Assembly: GCA_012295275.1 (NCBI GenBank)
Contig: CM022672.1
Coordinates: 26,247,430 to 26,307,429, forward strand
Direction of reading: 5' to 3'
Source: Chrysomallon squamiferum
Taxonomy: Eukaryota > Mollusca > Gastropoda > Neomphalida > Peltospiridae
DNA length: 60,000 bases
Part shown: positions 1 to 21,200 of the stretch, one piece after another
Position numbering within the stretch: the stretch's first letter is position 1
Layout: every line of letters begins with the position of its first letter
Translations under genes and position numbers: made by a program
Notes under the pieces: generated by a model
Told to the model about the DNA's origin: nothing
Database searches by the model: none
What the model saw: the letters and a program-made list of their open reading frames with translations, nothing else

Positions 1-2457
1 ACAAAGTATTTGTAAACAAAATAACCAGTAATATTAGTGTGCAGTTTTTTACTTTTATATTTTGTTGTAATTTTAACTTTAAAACATGCTGTTATATTTG
101 TTGGAAAACTGGTAACTACTAACATTACCTATGTGTAAAGTGAAGAATGTTTTATTTGAAACAAACAACACTATTCTAATTTTCAGTTTTTCAATATTCG
201 AGATGTTTTTAATCTTTTTAATTAGGTCTACCTGGGTTAATCAGACTTGCTCAAAAACACTAGATCTGTTTGTCAAAATTAGTGAAAAAGTCAAGCAGGA
301 AGTAAGAACCTGGCTAATGCAATAACCTAAAGCTGACAATAGTTCAAATTATCAATTTACAAAACTAAGTCACTGTATGTATAACAAAACTGTAACAAAC
401 CTGAAAACATATAACTTCTTTGGAACTTCAACAATCTGGAAAGTTTCTGAAAATCTTTCTCTTGTTAAAAATGGGTTTAATATACCACCACAGTTTACAG
501 CCTACCTTGCTATTTATATACAAGGAAGTTCAGCTAACTCTTTGTTATTTTAATCAGGTCAAACCATAACCATACAAGTACATTTTTGGGCATGGTGTTG
601 TCTTTCTGGTGTACACGATACACCTCTTTGCTCAGAACCATTTACCAAATGTAATCTCTCCTATGTCACTTGAACAAATAAATGTGACTAGAGAATTAAC
701 AGGATTAATTTTAAACATTTTAAACATTACATTTTGTAGATTTAGTATGAGCAGATTTGTTGATAATACTGGAAATGACTTCTTCGTGCAGAAATTCTAC
801 TAATTTGAGTGAGATTGTTCTGTCTGTTTTGACCATATTGTGGGGACATCAAAACTGAAGAGCACAATAGCAAGATATTATGTTTTCATATTTTTAAATA
901 CCACCAACTAGTACAGTATGGTGTTATTTTTTTATTTCTCTACTTTTTTCATCTTTTTGTTTCATACTGAATAACATGACTGAAAGCTAATAATCATTTA
1001 AAAAAAAAAAAAAAAAAAAATCATGATCTGATGTTGATATTTCTATCAAGTATTTCTAATCAAATATTACCAGTGGTACAAGTAAAGTTTGGAATGTTGT
1101 GAAAGATGATACTACCTGTCAGGAAATAATTACTTTGTAATAAGAAAGTTGTATTGGTCAATGTCCTGTAAATAGCTTTTGTATTTGATGTTGAGGAAGA
1201 AAGTATATTTTATTTCATACAGCTCACCAAATACACTGATACAATCTGAAATCTCAAAAAAGTGTGTTCATGGTTGACTGAATCAAAGACATTTTTATAA
1301 CCTATTGCACTCTGGTACCTTCAAAATGTCTGTTCAAACGGGGCCTATGAGTACCATTATTTCCTATAAGTTGTGTGTTTTAGAAAATATCCAACAAACA
1401 AATATCAATTACTGAAGTTCTGTTTACCATTATCCAAGACTGAAAGTCATGCACAAAAGAATAATACTCAGTTACATTATTAAGCTCCTTCTTACTACAT
1501 AGGATGATTAAGGAATGATGATCAGAATGTGTAAATTCTGGCACTGTTTTTGTACTTAACCGTTTATTTTATTTTTTATTTTTGTTCAGCCATATTAGTA
1601 TAATATTGTACAACTGGTGACAAACTTATTATATAATTTATAAATATAGTGTAACATAATGTATTATGTAAAATATAATCCCTGTATTGTCTGTATTATA
1701 TTAGTTTGTTCATTTCAATAATTGTCTTCTGCTGTTTGTTCTTTTTCTAACAATTTTTGTTTCTTGCGTTTTAAAGCTTCAAACATTAAACAGCTTATGT
1801 TTGAAATGTCAAGGCACAACAGAGATATAATAACACTACCAGTATCCTTTATCTCTGTATCTATATGCATATATATGTGTGTGTGTGTGTGTTTACTAAA
1901 GTTTATGTGAAACAATTTTAATACAGCAATTGATCATGTTAGAAAGATGCATATGTATGTGTATAAAATTTCTGAACATTTTAGTACATTTGCGAAATTA
2001 CTCACTGAAATTTAAACATGAAACTACATGAAAATTAAAGAATTTATTATAATCAGTGGTGTCATGGTTTTACATATATAACAATATGAATAAAATAAAT
2101 AACATAAATAATTACCAGAATTATAAATATATTTTTACTGTTACAGATTTAAAGAATTTAATAGAAATAGATAGACTTCGATTAAAAATATATACAAAAG
2201 TAATAAAATATGAAAAGCATTTTCACAAAATTTATTAACATATAAATGAATAGTATTTGTACAAATAAAACACCAATCACTTCATTTTTGTTTTCAATGA
2301 CAGAAAATGAAATAATGATGAATAAATACTGACAAAATTGTGCCAATCTAAGAGGATTTTTGAAGTAGGATGAGTCAGCCATCTCTTCAAACAGATGAAA
2401 GTTACACAGAAGTACTAACTGTTGTACAATGTGACAAAAATATTGATTTTGTTATAC
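1..2457. other. Non-coding or uncertain DNA left of the candidate minus-strand gene
   Basis: AT-rich, with a poly-A tract ending near 1020. A minus-strand frame at 1782-1715 ends in a Lys/Glu-rich stretch (KRKKQKLLEKEQTAEDNY) before TGA. A frame beginning at 2382 (MADSSYFKNP) could be a further exon. Neither can be tied to a known gene. Confidence 0.3.
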
Positions 2458-2502
2458 CTCAGGCATTTCTGAGATTAAACTGTCTTTAACAAACAGTAAC
2501 TG
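2458..2502 (-). CDS. Candidate 45-nt internal exon, unrecognised minus-strand gene
   Basis: Minus strand: acceptor GATTTTAG, then 15 open codons (QLLFVKDSLISEMPE), then donor CCTGAG|GTATAA. It is phase 0 at both ends, so it joins the candidate exon at 4749-4690 without a frame change. A third candidate could begin at about 2382 (ATG GCT GAC after a TTTGAAGAG acceptor). The product is not recognised and the model is speculative. Confidence 0.25.
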
Positions 2503-2819
2503 CTAAAATCAGTTTTTTACAAATGGATAACATTCAGTTGAATAAGACTGATAATTGGCTCCAATTAGTTTGTCTGTGAAAAAATTGTTTCTATCAGAAA
2601 TGGTAATTTAGCAAATAGTGCTATCTCTCTTTCAAATATAAAGTAACATCTTCATTCTAAATTAACTCTTATGACCTCTACACAGGGAACATTCTAAATT
2701 ACCCATCTGAAAGCTCCTTCATGATTTATTTACTTGAAAATGTCTTTGAACACAACTTGAAATACAAAAAAAATTAATAGATTACTCATCTTTTATTTAT
2801 TTACCTGTAATTTTAAATA

Positions 2820-2880
2820 AGCAATTAGGGATTACAGGATCTATTCCAACCAGCCCACTGGGCTAATTCCACCTACTATC
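2820..2880 (-). repeat. Possible end of a dispersed mollusc-type repeat
   Basis: The stretch reading ...ggatctattccaaccagccc then actgggctaattcca resembles, with many changes, the terminal part of the same dispersed family seen at 51.3-51.5 kb, in the opposite orientation. It is recognised from memory only. Confidence 0.25.
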
Positions 2881-3399
2881 TTATGACTTTGTATCAAAAG
2901 TTCTTTCAGTATATATCTCTTGCTGATTATTAGTTACAGCAGCCTAAAGTGTAATGAATCTATGTTTTCTCTGTTATACTATCATTACAAAGTCACATGA
3001 CTAATAATGTTAGACACCTAATAATGTTTAAGATTATTATATTCTGCCACTATGGGGGAGGTAGTAATTATTTATAGCACCCACTGGTTTAATACATTTA
3101 TTTTACCTGTTTCTCAATTCAACCTGAGTCACACCACTCATATACAAAAAATATATATTTTTCTGTATTCAATAAAGTGAATAAAAAATTATTACTTCTA
3201 AATGGTTTTGTGTGTGTTGTTATAAAGTACATAATAATAATAATAATAATAATAACAATAATAATATTATTAATATTAATATTTTTTAATAATCCTATTT
3301 ATTGGTAAAAAAAATAATTTAATAAAAAAAATAAAAAAATAAAAAGTAGAACACAAAAAAATAAGAGGAAAAGATAATCAATGTATTTGTATATGTGTG

Positions 3400-3453
3400 C
3401 ACACACACACACACACACGCACGCACGCACACACACACACACACACACACACA
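3400..3453. repeat. (CA)n microsatellite with CACG interruptions
   Basis: About 54 bp of CA dinucleotides interrupted by a short GCACGC block. An (AAT)n tract lies nearby at about 3230-3255. Confidence 0.95.
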
Positions 3454-4322
3454 ATTTGTTTTTAAATAATCAGAATGTAACTAGGTAATAACTTAACCCA
3501 GTACAGCCATATTTAAAATAACGCTAATCTGGTGTTACCTAGCGAAAAAAAATATGTGTTATAAGATACTGTTCCTTATTCTATATAAAATGCTATAAAT
3601 AGGTTTATCTGAATTTGATACATATCTGAATTTGATACATATCAAAAGAATATTTCTAAGCATATACGTGTGTTGATTGACAATCACTATATGAAGAAGA
3701 AAGATAACACAATGACATGTTATTGCAGTATTTTTGATTCAATAATATGCACACTGGGAGGTTATCTCACTTAACAAGAACACTAAACAGTTCAGAAAAA
3801 AAACTCTAAAATTAAATGACTGTTATTATTCTCAATTTTTATTTATTATCAGCTAACTACTGCATCTAACCACTTTCTGACTAACAGGATATGATATATA
3901 ATGTCACAAAGTCAGACATATTAAAGCTGGTTGTAATGTTGTTTATGTAATATTCTGTTCATACAGAATGGCCCATAATGATCTAGTATCAGCTGACTTC
4001 ATATAGTTAAAACAAAGAATGAAGTGGTTAGAAAACAGGAATAAGACATGATAAATTATGAGATGAAAACTTCCTCTAGGCTGTTTTCCATCCAGCCAAT
4101 GCCTTACTTGTTTACCAAAGGCAATGGTATATTTATATATATATATATAATTATACATTCTGTCTAAAAATAAATGCATAAATAAATGATCCTTTGTTGA
4201 TAATGAATAAATGTATTCTAATGTGTGATGACAGGCTTCCTCTCTCATATAAATGTTATCTATAATATTAAAATTCCATACATACTGCACTTTTTTCTTC
4301 TCTCTCTCTTTAATGATAACAG

Positions 4323-4360
4323 GAAATTAAATTAAATTAAATTAAATTAAATTAATTAAA
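4323..4360. repeat. (TTAAA)n microsatellite
   Basis: Pentanucleotide AAATT repeated about six times. A poly-A run of about 28 lies at 4543-4570. Confidence 0.9.
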
Positions 4361-4539
4361 AACAGTAATTAATCTGTCAAGCACCATGAAAAATGCCAAA
4401 AGGTTGTTTTTTTTACCAATTATCTCCATCTATAGTAAAAATTTTAAATAATAATAATAATAATGATCATCATCATCATCCAGTATACGAGAGCCGAGTT
4501 TAGAAATAAAATATAACAGAATTATATCTGTCACCATAA

Positions 4540-4574
<35 letters not shown>

Positions 4575-4689
4575 CTCTGTACTGACCTATATATGTATAT
4601 ACACATGAAGTTGAACACATACTAGTGACTACTTCACCATACTCTACAGTCAAAATTAAAAGATTTATAAAGTTTTACATTATACTCAC

Positions 4690-4749
4690 CAAAATCCCAC
4701 GAACTAAAACTAGCAAGGGGCCTGAAAAGATTCCTACTGGGTGTTCCAT
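4690..4749 (-). CDS. Candidate first coding exon of an unrecognised minus-strand gene
   Basis: On the minus strand an ATG at 4749 opens 20 codons (starting MEHPVGIFSG, hydrophobic, ending RGIL) and runs into a strong donor ATTTTG|GTGAGT, exon end 4690, phase 0. The sequence just upstream on this strand (about 4780-4860) contains several CpGs and could be a 5' UTR divergent from DDX41. I do not recognise the protein. Possible later exons lie at 2458-2502 and near 2330-2382. The splice site is seen; the gene is inferred. Confidence 0.3.
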
Positions 4750-5703
4750 TCCAAGATAAACAAAATTGATTTTACAATATAAATGAGCTTAACACCGCCT
4801 ATAACATGTTTCTGTCGTCGAAGTCGATCGAGGAAGTTTACGTTTCACTTTAAAGAGAGATAACTCATATGAAAGAAACTTGTTTTCTTTTTCTTTTTCC
4901 CTTTAGCGTCTCTTTGATAGTAAAGCTTAACGATATGTTTTGTTTTGTTTTCTATGTTTAAATGTTTCCTGTATCGCAGTATTGTCATCAGTGGTTAAGT
5001 GTGGCAAGTAAAACTGCTTATGTGTTGGTGTTTCTAATGCATTTTGTATAAATAAAAATAAAAATAAAAATAACACGCTAAAAAATTCAGTAAATCAAAA
5101 AAAATTCAGTAAAAACACTGTTATTTATATGTGCCTGTACGGGTGTAGTATTAATGGGGTGCTTTGGATCAAACAGCTAACATTTTTCTCTCCTTAACAG
5201 TTTATAGTTTCTTAATATCAGTGTTGTATATGCAATAATTTAATGAAATGAAATTAATGCATATTTAACAACACCTGAAATAAAAACATTTTAGTAGTAA
5301 GGATCACACTTCATTGGTATCGGACATACTTTTTCGACTGTAGTGTTAGAATGAGAAATTTTTTATGACGTCTAGTGGAATTATAAATAATAAATGATTC
5401 GTCTTGAACTTGAAAAAAAATTAACATGCTAATCAGAGCAAGCTGTTGTGAAGCACGTCTAGGACGGGCACGCTTTCTGGCAGGTCAGAGGGCGAGTCCG
5501 TCGCAGAATGATTCGTCGACTGCCTTTCATATATATATATATATTACAGTATGCAATATTCGCTTAGATAATAGTATTATATCTAAGGGAAACAACTCCA
5601 AAAGGATTAGAAAAAGAAAAGCCCCAAAACAACTGATTTCGTCGTAGAGTAATCGTTGATAATGGGTTTTAAGCAAGAACGAAAATAGTATAAATCAAAT
5701 AAA
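4750..5703. promoter_or_regulatory. DDX41 upstream region, possibly a bidirectional promoter
   Basis: Lies between the DDX41 start codon and a candidate divergent exon. CpG-containing sequence occurs at about 4812-4850 and 5445-5525 (acgggcacgc, gagtccgtcgc), in contrast with AT-rich surroundings. No TATA box position can be assigned with confidence. A plus-strand frame at 5426-5647 overlaps this region but contains an (AT)n run and has no recognisable product. Confidence 0.35.
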
Positions 5704-13654
<7,951 letters not shown>

Positions 13655-16600
13655 AAGAAAAATGTAACATTTTGGCAGAAAATCTCATGCTGAAGAACAT
13701 GTACATGCTAAAATATCCTTCTAAGCAGTGAAGACTGCCAGAAAGTATTCTCAGTGAGTCATTTTCAGTGACTTCTGAAATCTCTGCTAATAATGTACTG
13801 GACATAAAACAAGTTGGATTTTGTTACAGTTGAAGAATGTATTAGGAAGATGTCAAAAGAATTTATTTCATATTTTAATAACCATCTGTTGATATTAAAG
13901 ACAAATGGATGACATTACTGGCAAAATAACAGTTATCCTTACATGATGTCTTAATCTTATTCTAGTTGAATACATTACAAACATTATTCATCATCAAGAG
14001 TTAGACAGTACCAAGCTTTTTTAATAGTATTTATAATTTCTAGATACAGAAATGTCAGTGTTTTGTGTGTCATGGATAGTTCACATTATGCTGGGCAACA
14101 GTTTCACTGATTCCAAGTTTAAAGACACATAGTTAACATTGTTAATGTTAATAATGTTTACATACATAATCATGCTGTTTAATTTTCATTATTCATTGAA
14201 CATTAATTTCAGTTTTATATCCTTTGGCATGCCACTACCACTTGCAAAAATGAATTTCCAAAAGAGTATTTAAGTGTAGTTATCTTACCAGATTATCAGA
14301 ATGGTGTTCATTGTTTTCCAGACTTTTTTGTAATGTGAAGTGGAAAGAAAAATGTTATTAATGCTGTTTTAGAAATTTAATCAGTTTGCAAACTGTCAGT
14401 AATTAATAAACTTTATCTGTAAATTATGGTTACCAGAACTGAATTTCAAATATTTGGATTCTTTCTGCATTTCATCAAGTTTTAATATATATATAAAAAC
14501 ATACACACACATATACGTATAAAATTTATATATATATATATAAAATTTCATTACAAACAAATAGATCAGCATGCAAATTAAATTTATAAATTATTCATCA
14601 GTCATGTGAGTAACTGTTTTATACATTTTAACTTATTTTGGTTTTTCCATTATTATACCTTAATAATATAAAAGCAATAAAATTTTAAAACATTAATAAT
14701 ATATTACCTGTTTTTCTATTACTGCAGCAAATTAATTTTGTATAGATAAAAAGGAATCTTTTAAAGAAAATTATTAACCACACCAACCAGAATTAAGCAG
14801 TTTTTATATTCAATTCATTATGACAATATCAATATACATATACCAATGTATGATGTATGTGGCATGGAAAGGGGTTAATAAAAATAAGCTACATGCCAAT
14901 TAATGCAACAGGAATAAAATGTTATTCACATATATGAAGGTTCTGTGATAATAGTAACAAATTTAAAAAAAAAAAAAAAAAAAAAAAAGAATGGTTAGCA
15001 TATAACAGTAGTGTGAAGTATCAGTAATATTTCAAATAACCAAGTTATCTTGTTCAGTTCTTCTTCCCCTCCCTACATGGTTCCCAGTTGTATTAATTTT
15101 TAAAATCTTTATGTATCAACATTTACCATTTCGTATTTTGTATTTACCAGTTCCATCCATAAGCTGTTTATAAAAAAAAAAAAAAAAAAAGTTTTTACTG
15201 AAGTAAACAACAAACAAAATGGACGATAGTACTTTTCTTTATTGCTTCAGCATTCTGACACTGGGTAGAGACTACTTGCACAGGGAAAAACAAGCTAAAG
15301 GTAACAATAACCTGAACACTGGGCAAATAGCCTCACCATCTACAATGTGGACACAGCTGAAATTTCGTTAAGTACATATACAAGACATATCACCTTGGTC
15401 CAAACACATTATCACATAGGCTTTGTTCCTGTATATACATGAACAATACTGATATAACAATCTCATGTTGTTGGGAAACAATATACATACATGTCAAGTG
15501 TTAATTTAGCAGACATCATCACAATGATTTCAATATGCCTCTTGAGCAACAGCCGCCAATAAATCTCTTCCAAACCATTTACTTGTTTCTAAACATGAGC
15601 AAATAATTCTTAAACTGTAATTTATAAAATTCCCCACAAGTCTTATCCATTCTGCAGAGCTGATCTCATCTTCTACTTTTGACTTTTGATAGAATAATTA
15701 TGTTTTTATGAAAATTACTAGAGAAAATAAAATAAAATGATTTAATATTACTAGTTTCATTCCCTTTTCAACTCCTTATCATTCTGATATTAATGTTGTT
15801 GCAAGAATGAAAAAGAGAGGTGGATATACATGTATTTAATCAAAATAAATTCTGAAAAGAAATCTAATAAACAATAACCAATAACATGCAAACACTTAAA
15901 AATGGAACAAATATCAACTTACTCAATGCACAAATGTAACCATTTTAGAGTGATTTAAAATGTGGAATACATTGTCATTTTTAATTGTTAATTATTCATC
16001 AAACAGTGTCATGCTTATTGTTTTAACTTCCTTTTTCATAAAGCTACTTAAGAACTGGTCCTTTCTGGAAGCTGGAATGTTGCTTCTAAATCTGCATATT
16101 TAACACCTATAGAATTTGTACAAACTAACAAAGATTGAGTTACAAATTGCCAATTATTGCACTCTAAAAGGAATGTATGAAATCCACTGGGTACCTTAGC
16201 AGAAAAAATACATCACTGTTTTGTGAAAAATAGTTTTCTTTCTCCAAACCAAGCCAAAATGTGTTACAATAACACTAAATTAAGATTTAAAATAAAATGA
16301 TAAAATTATATTTTAGTTTAAAGAAACAAAAAAAACATTTTAATTTTCATTCATGTCATTTGGAAACAGAAATAAGACATTTGTTTATAAAGAAAAATAC
16401 AGTGTAAAGTATACCCCAGTAAGTTACTATTGACTAGAACTTGATTTAACTTTGGCTTACTTTACTATACCTCTTTAAAAGCATAAACATTCCATTCATT
16501 ATCCTTCAAACTGAAAAATGTTTATCTGAACTGCATTTTGATAGGAATAAAATAATAAAAAGAAACTTGTATACAGAGCACTTCAGACCTTTATTTTTCA

Positions 16601-18279
16601 TGTCCATCAAATAAGCATCTTGCACATATTATCCAAACTTTCAAATTTGAAATGGTATCTGTAAAACAATACTCCACATAAATTTTTACTCATGGTAAAT
16701 TTGTTATTAAAATGGTTACTGAACTCAACATTTACTATTTATATTGATTTAATTTGAATTAGTGTGGCATAAAAACAAATAAAACTTTGGTAATTCAAAC
16801 AGTATTTAAAAAAAAAGTTTCAGTGTGCAATGTAACCATTATATACCAACAAATAAAACTGCCAATACAATACAAAAAAAGGCACAAGACAAACAAATAA
16901 GCACTAGTACTTTTTTCTTTTTAAAGATATACAACATTAACAGTTCACACTTCACATAGTCGAGGGCCTACATTCTGGACTATAAAACACAAAACGTAAC
17001 GAAAATTGAAGTTCCATGTTCTGTCCAATATGAACATTATCAATGCTGACAAAGGTCTAATAGCATTATTGTGCTTGTACCCAAAATGTTAGTAAGATCT
17101 ATTTAAATTGTGACTTTCGTGTTCTTTCAAGAAATCAGTAGATTTTGCTGTCCATTTATTTTTAAAATTACAAATCTTCAAGGCCTACCAGTGAATAATG
17201 TATGATGCAAGGTGCAATATTTAAGATAAAAAACCAAAGTATAAAAGAAACACAGATGTGTACATTTTTATAACACATTTTGAGAAGTTATAAATGTTAG
17301 TGATGCAGTATTGAAAATGGCACCATTTTTTTACTTAAAACATTGTTCATCAATGGGAAAGAAAAACAGAAATACAATTAAGAAAGTTAAGATGGTTAAA
17401 AGCTTCCATTAATATTCCTCATAAAATGTTATCAGTCAAATGAAAGATTGTCAAAACTGCATTAAGAATGAGACAGTGAAATGAAGTCATGTTTAAATTA
17501 TTCACTCAAAACCAAACCATTGTCTAACTTGTGAATGTTATGTTATTTGATTGACTTCTTTTAACCTAACACCCAATTCAGTTTGGGTTTTTTACACCGA
17601 AGGAGGCTAAAGTTGACATTCATGATTTGATCTTTTATGAGATTATCATTTCTTGAACACACTGAATACACAGCTTCACCAATGTAAAGAAGAAAAAGAA
17701 ACCTTAAGATGCTAGATACCAATTACAAACTCTTACTTTAGATTTACAACAAAAATTTATTGCTATAATTATAAGAAAGTGTGCACGTGTGAAGTTAACA
17801 AGTGCAGAATTTGTTTATGAAAAGCATGATCTTGCTGAAAAAATTAAGTAATATTCATCAATAATATGTTTTTTTTAAAGTTACTGTTAAATCTGTCATT
17901 TAAGAAAAAATTAATGTGGAAAATTTTGTCTACAATTACAAATCTGGAGGTTTAATATCTTATAGGCAGTTTGAAAAATGGCTGTAATTTAAACTCAACT
18001 GAATTTGAAACAAGCTTTCTTGTGAAATAAAGACTAGCAGCAGGTTTTTTTTTTCAGGAACATTTAATTTTTCTTCTTGTTTCCCACAACTGCTGCCGAG
18101 CAAAAACTAAACAGCACAAACATCACACTTTTTTCCAACTGAAAACTCCAGGTATAAACATTTCCACCGGACTCCATTAATTTGATTTGTACTTGCACCA
18201 AACAAATTCACAGAGCAGCCCTGCAGTGAAGGACAGCTGGCACCAATTTGAATACTCCCCTGACTAATTCAATTATTCA
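13655..18279. other. Shared 3' flank between convergent DDX41 and PPP2R2
   Basis: No coding exon was seen on either strand. The first ~750 nt are probably the DDX41 3' UTR. The part from about 15.2 kb to 18.28 kb is more even in composition, with fewer microsatellites than the flanking intergenic DNA, and may be a long PPP2R2 3' UTR on the minus strand. Minus-strand AATAAA candidates lie at 17756-17761 and near 15238-15243. Poly-A tracts occur at about 14965-14989 and 15171-15190. Confidence 0.4.
14405..14410 (+). terminator. Candidate DDX41 polyadenylation signal
   Basis: AATAAA about 750 nt past the DDX41 stop (13654), followed within ~30 nt by T/G-rich sequence. Further AATAAA copies lie downstream, so the real cleavage site cannot be fixed from sequence. 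Confidence 0.3.
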
Positions 18280-21200
18280 CTAATCCTTACTGTGAAATAT
18301 ATACAAATTATTAGTTGCTGCGATGGCTATGATGTTTTCTGCAGGATGCCATGCAGTGTGAAGAATCTTTTTATTGAAGTCTAAGCAATCTACACTAATT
18401 TCATCTTTTTTACGCTTGCCTCCAGTGCAAACTTTACGTGGTTTGAGAACTGTTCGTGGCTTCATGTTTTCTCGACATGCTTCAAGAGTAAAGTCTTTTT
18501 TATGATCACGGTCAAACATTCGGAAGAAGTTGTTATAGGAGCCAGTCATCACATGTCTGAAATAAAGAATGAAATAAAAATTAATGCCTGAGCAGTTTTC
18601 ATTTTTTGTATACATTTTATCATTCTCTCTCCCTCTGAAACAACCCAAGAATCAATCCTTAAAAAATATGCTTTAATCATTTATTGAAATTATTTTAATA
18701 CTTTATTCAAGCAACAACATTTTGCTGAAGATATTTTATTTTTTAATATCATCCAAACAAAACTGGATCAACCATCAGTTTAAAGTGTCTTCAGTATTTA
18801 TGGACTCTGATGTCAATTATCTTTTCAGTACTGTCATATAACAAAGAAATTTTGAGCTGTGATAGAAGTACATATTCAAACAACACACCACTTATTTTAT
18901 TGTAACTTAATCTCTTTATACAACAATCACAATTGTTCTACTTAACACTGGGGGGGAAACAAACAAACAAACAAAAAAAAATATGTAAGAAAACAATACC
19001 TGTCATCACCACTCCATGAGCATTCGAACTTGTCAAATATACAGTCATTTTCATACAATGAGCACAGTTTGCTGCGGAGATATTCATGAACTTGGTATGT
19101 TTCCACAGGTTTATTCTCCATATGTAAGTCCCATACTTTCACAGATAAATAATCTCTTGTAATCATGTATCTACCGTTGTGACTAAATTTAACATCAGAT
19201 ATACTAGAAATAATTTCAGAGAAGAAACTGCGATTGGTTGGATCTTCTGGTTCTTCGAACACTGCATAATGAAAAATGTGAAGTTATATAAAAGAATCAA
19301 TCAGAAGATTTAAAACCAGATATAAAAACATTTCAGTTATATATATTGTTCTTAATGAGACTTCAGCAACTCACTTTGAAACTGAAATTGTATGCAAGTC
19401 ATGGGGCCGTTAGCCAGAAAATGCTTTCAGCGCGAATCCAGTTTAAAACCAGATTTAAAAACATTTCAGTTATATATATTGTTTTTAATGAGACTTCAGC
19501 AACTCACTTTTGAAACTGAAATTGTATGCAAGTCACGGGGCCGTTAGCCAGAAAATGCTTTCAGCGCGAATCCTGCAACATCAATATTCCTGCTTGTATA
19601 TTGTGTGTTTGAAACATTATCAAACAACAATTGTCTGCTGCAGGGATTATCTTTATTTATCATCAGTGTACTAAGTTACTCATAATTTAAAAATTAACTT
19701 TTACATTTTTTTTGAAGTAATTTAATATTTTAATACTATAGCATCAGGAACAGACACTTCAATAAAATACAGTATAATTTAATACTGCAGAACGTGGATT
19801 GGATGGGTTTATTTAGGAAATTGTTAATTAAAATATTAATTTATATTTTCAAAACACGTGTATACTGGCAGCTGCTTTAGCTTTAATAACACAAGCAATT
19901 TATTATAATAAATTATTTTCATGCTTTACAGTTTTCTGACTATTCAAATGATTCTTGATTCTGATTAACCCATGCATGTTTATTTTACACATTATCTAAC
20001 ATTTCTGCTTTATTCCAGACTAACTGAAAGCTTTCACTTGTTTTTATTAATGAATGCAAAAAATTTAAAACATTAAATAAAAAAGGTAATAATAATAATT
20101 ATAATAATAATAATAATCTTAATATGTATTTTGAAAAAAAAGAATGTAAGGAAATTACAGACATACAATGCAAATTATTTGCAGCAGATACCATTCATCA
20201 AAGTTTCTGTTTTGAAAGACATAGAACAAGTAGATAACTTCAGAACAAAGAATGCCAGACAGAGGAATTTTTATCATTAGCTTGAAAAACATTGCAACTA
20301 AAATGAAATAATATTTTAACTAACTATTGGACTGCCATTTCTAATAAGGCATACATAAATATCTTATTTATATAATTTCACTTCCCATTCAAAAATTATA
20401 ACGAAGATGTATTCTAACAAAATTTAATTTCCTTATCCAAACATATACTTTTCAATCTGACATCTAAGCTTTTCTTAGTGTTCCAAAAAATTTGTTTTCA
20501 ACATTTAAAGACCGAACAGGTAAAAAGTGTCTTGGCAAAACCTATAGACTCTGCATGTGTTAAAATTAATATCTAGAAAATTAACCAGGACTGAAAATAC
20601 CCAACACCCAAGAATAATAATAATAATAATAAATAAAATATATATATAAATTTTTTTTGAATTTAATAACATTAAAAAATGATAATAATAAAAATAATAA
20701 ACCCATGGTTAACACCTGTGCTATTCTGTACCATGCAGAGTATACAAAAATCTTCATACGTACACTTACATTTGGCGTGCTGGTCACAAAGAGCCTGCTG
20801 CCTCATATCACAAAGTCTGATGGATCCCTTACTGCTGCTGTATACGAACATGTTACATTCCTTTGGATGGAATTCTGCTGCTGTTATTACTTCTGTTAGC
20901 TCTTCCATATTCGCAGGTTTGATATCAACAATATCTGTACCATGTTAAGGAAAAAACAACAACCATGGATGTTTTTAATATTCTTTTGTTCCTTACTATT
21001 TAAGAATGAAAATAAATGAATCTGCAAACCTTTAATAGTTTCTGTATCTGTAGAGTAACTTAAAATGCTTTAATGTAAAAAATGTGATTAAAATTTAACT
21101 TGTCAAAATCATTTACACAAGAAGCTTTTCCTCTTCAAACTCTTTCATGAACATGAAAAGGATACTAAAACTTTGGTCTGTTATTTCTAAATTCCAGAGA

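Noticed and set aside
3943-4290. 115-codon minus-strand frame
   Set aside because: It is interrupted by an AT-repeat-derived YIYIYKY stretch and has no domain or convincing splice sites.
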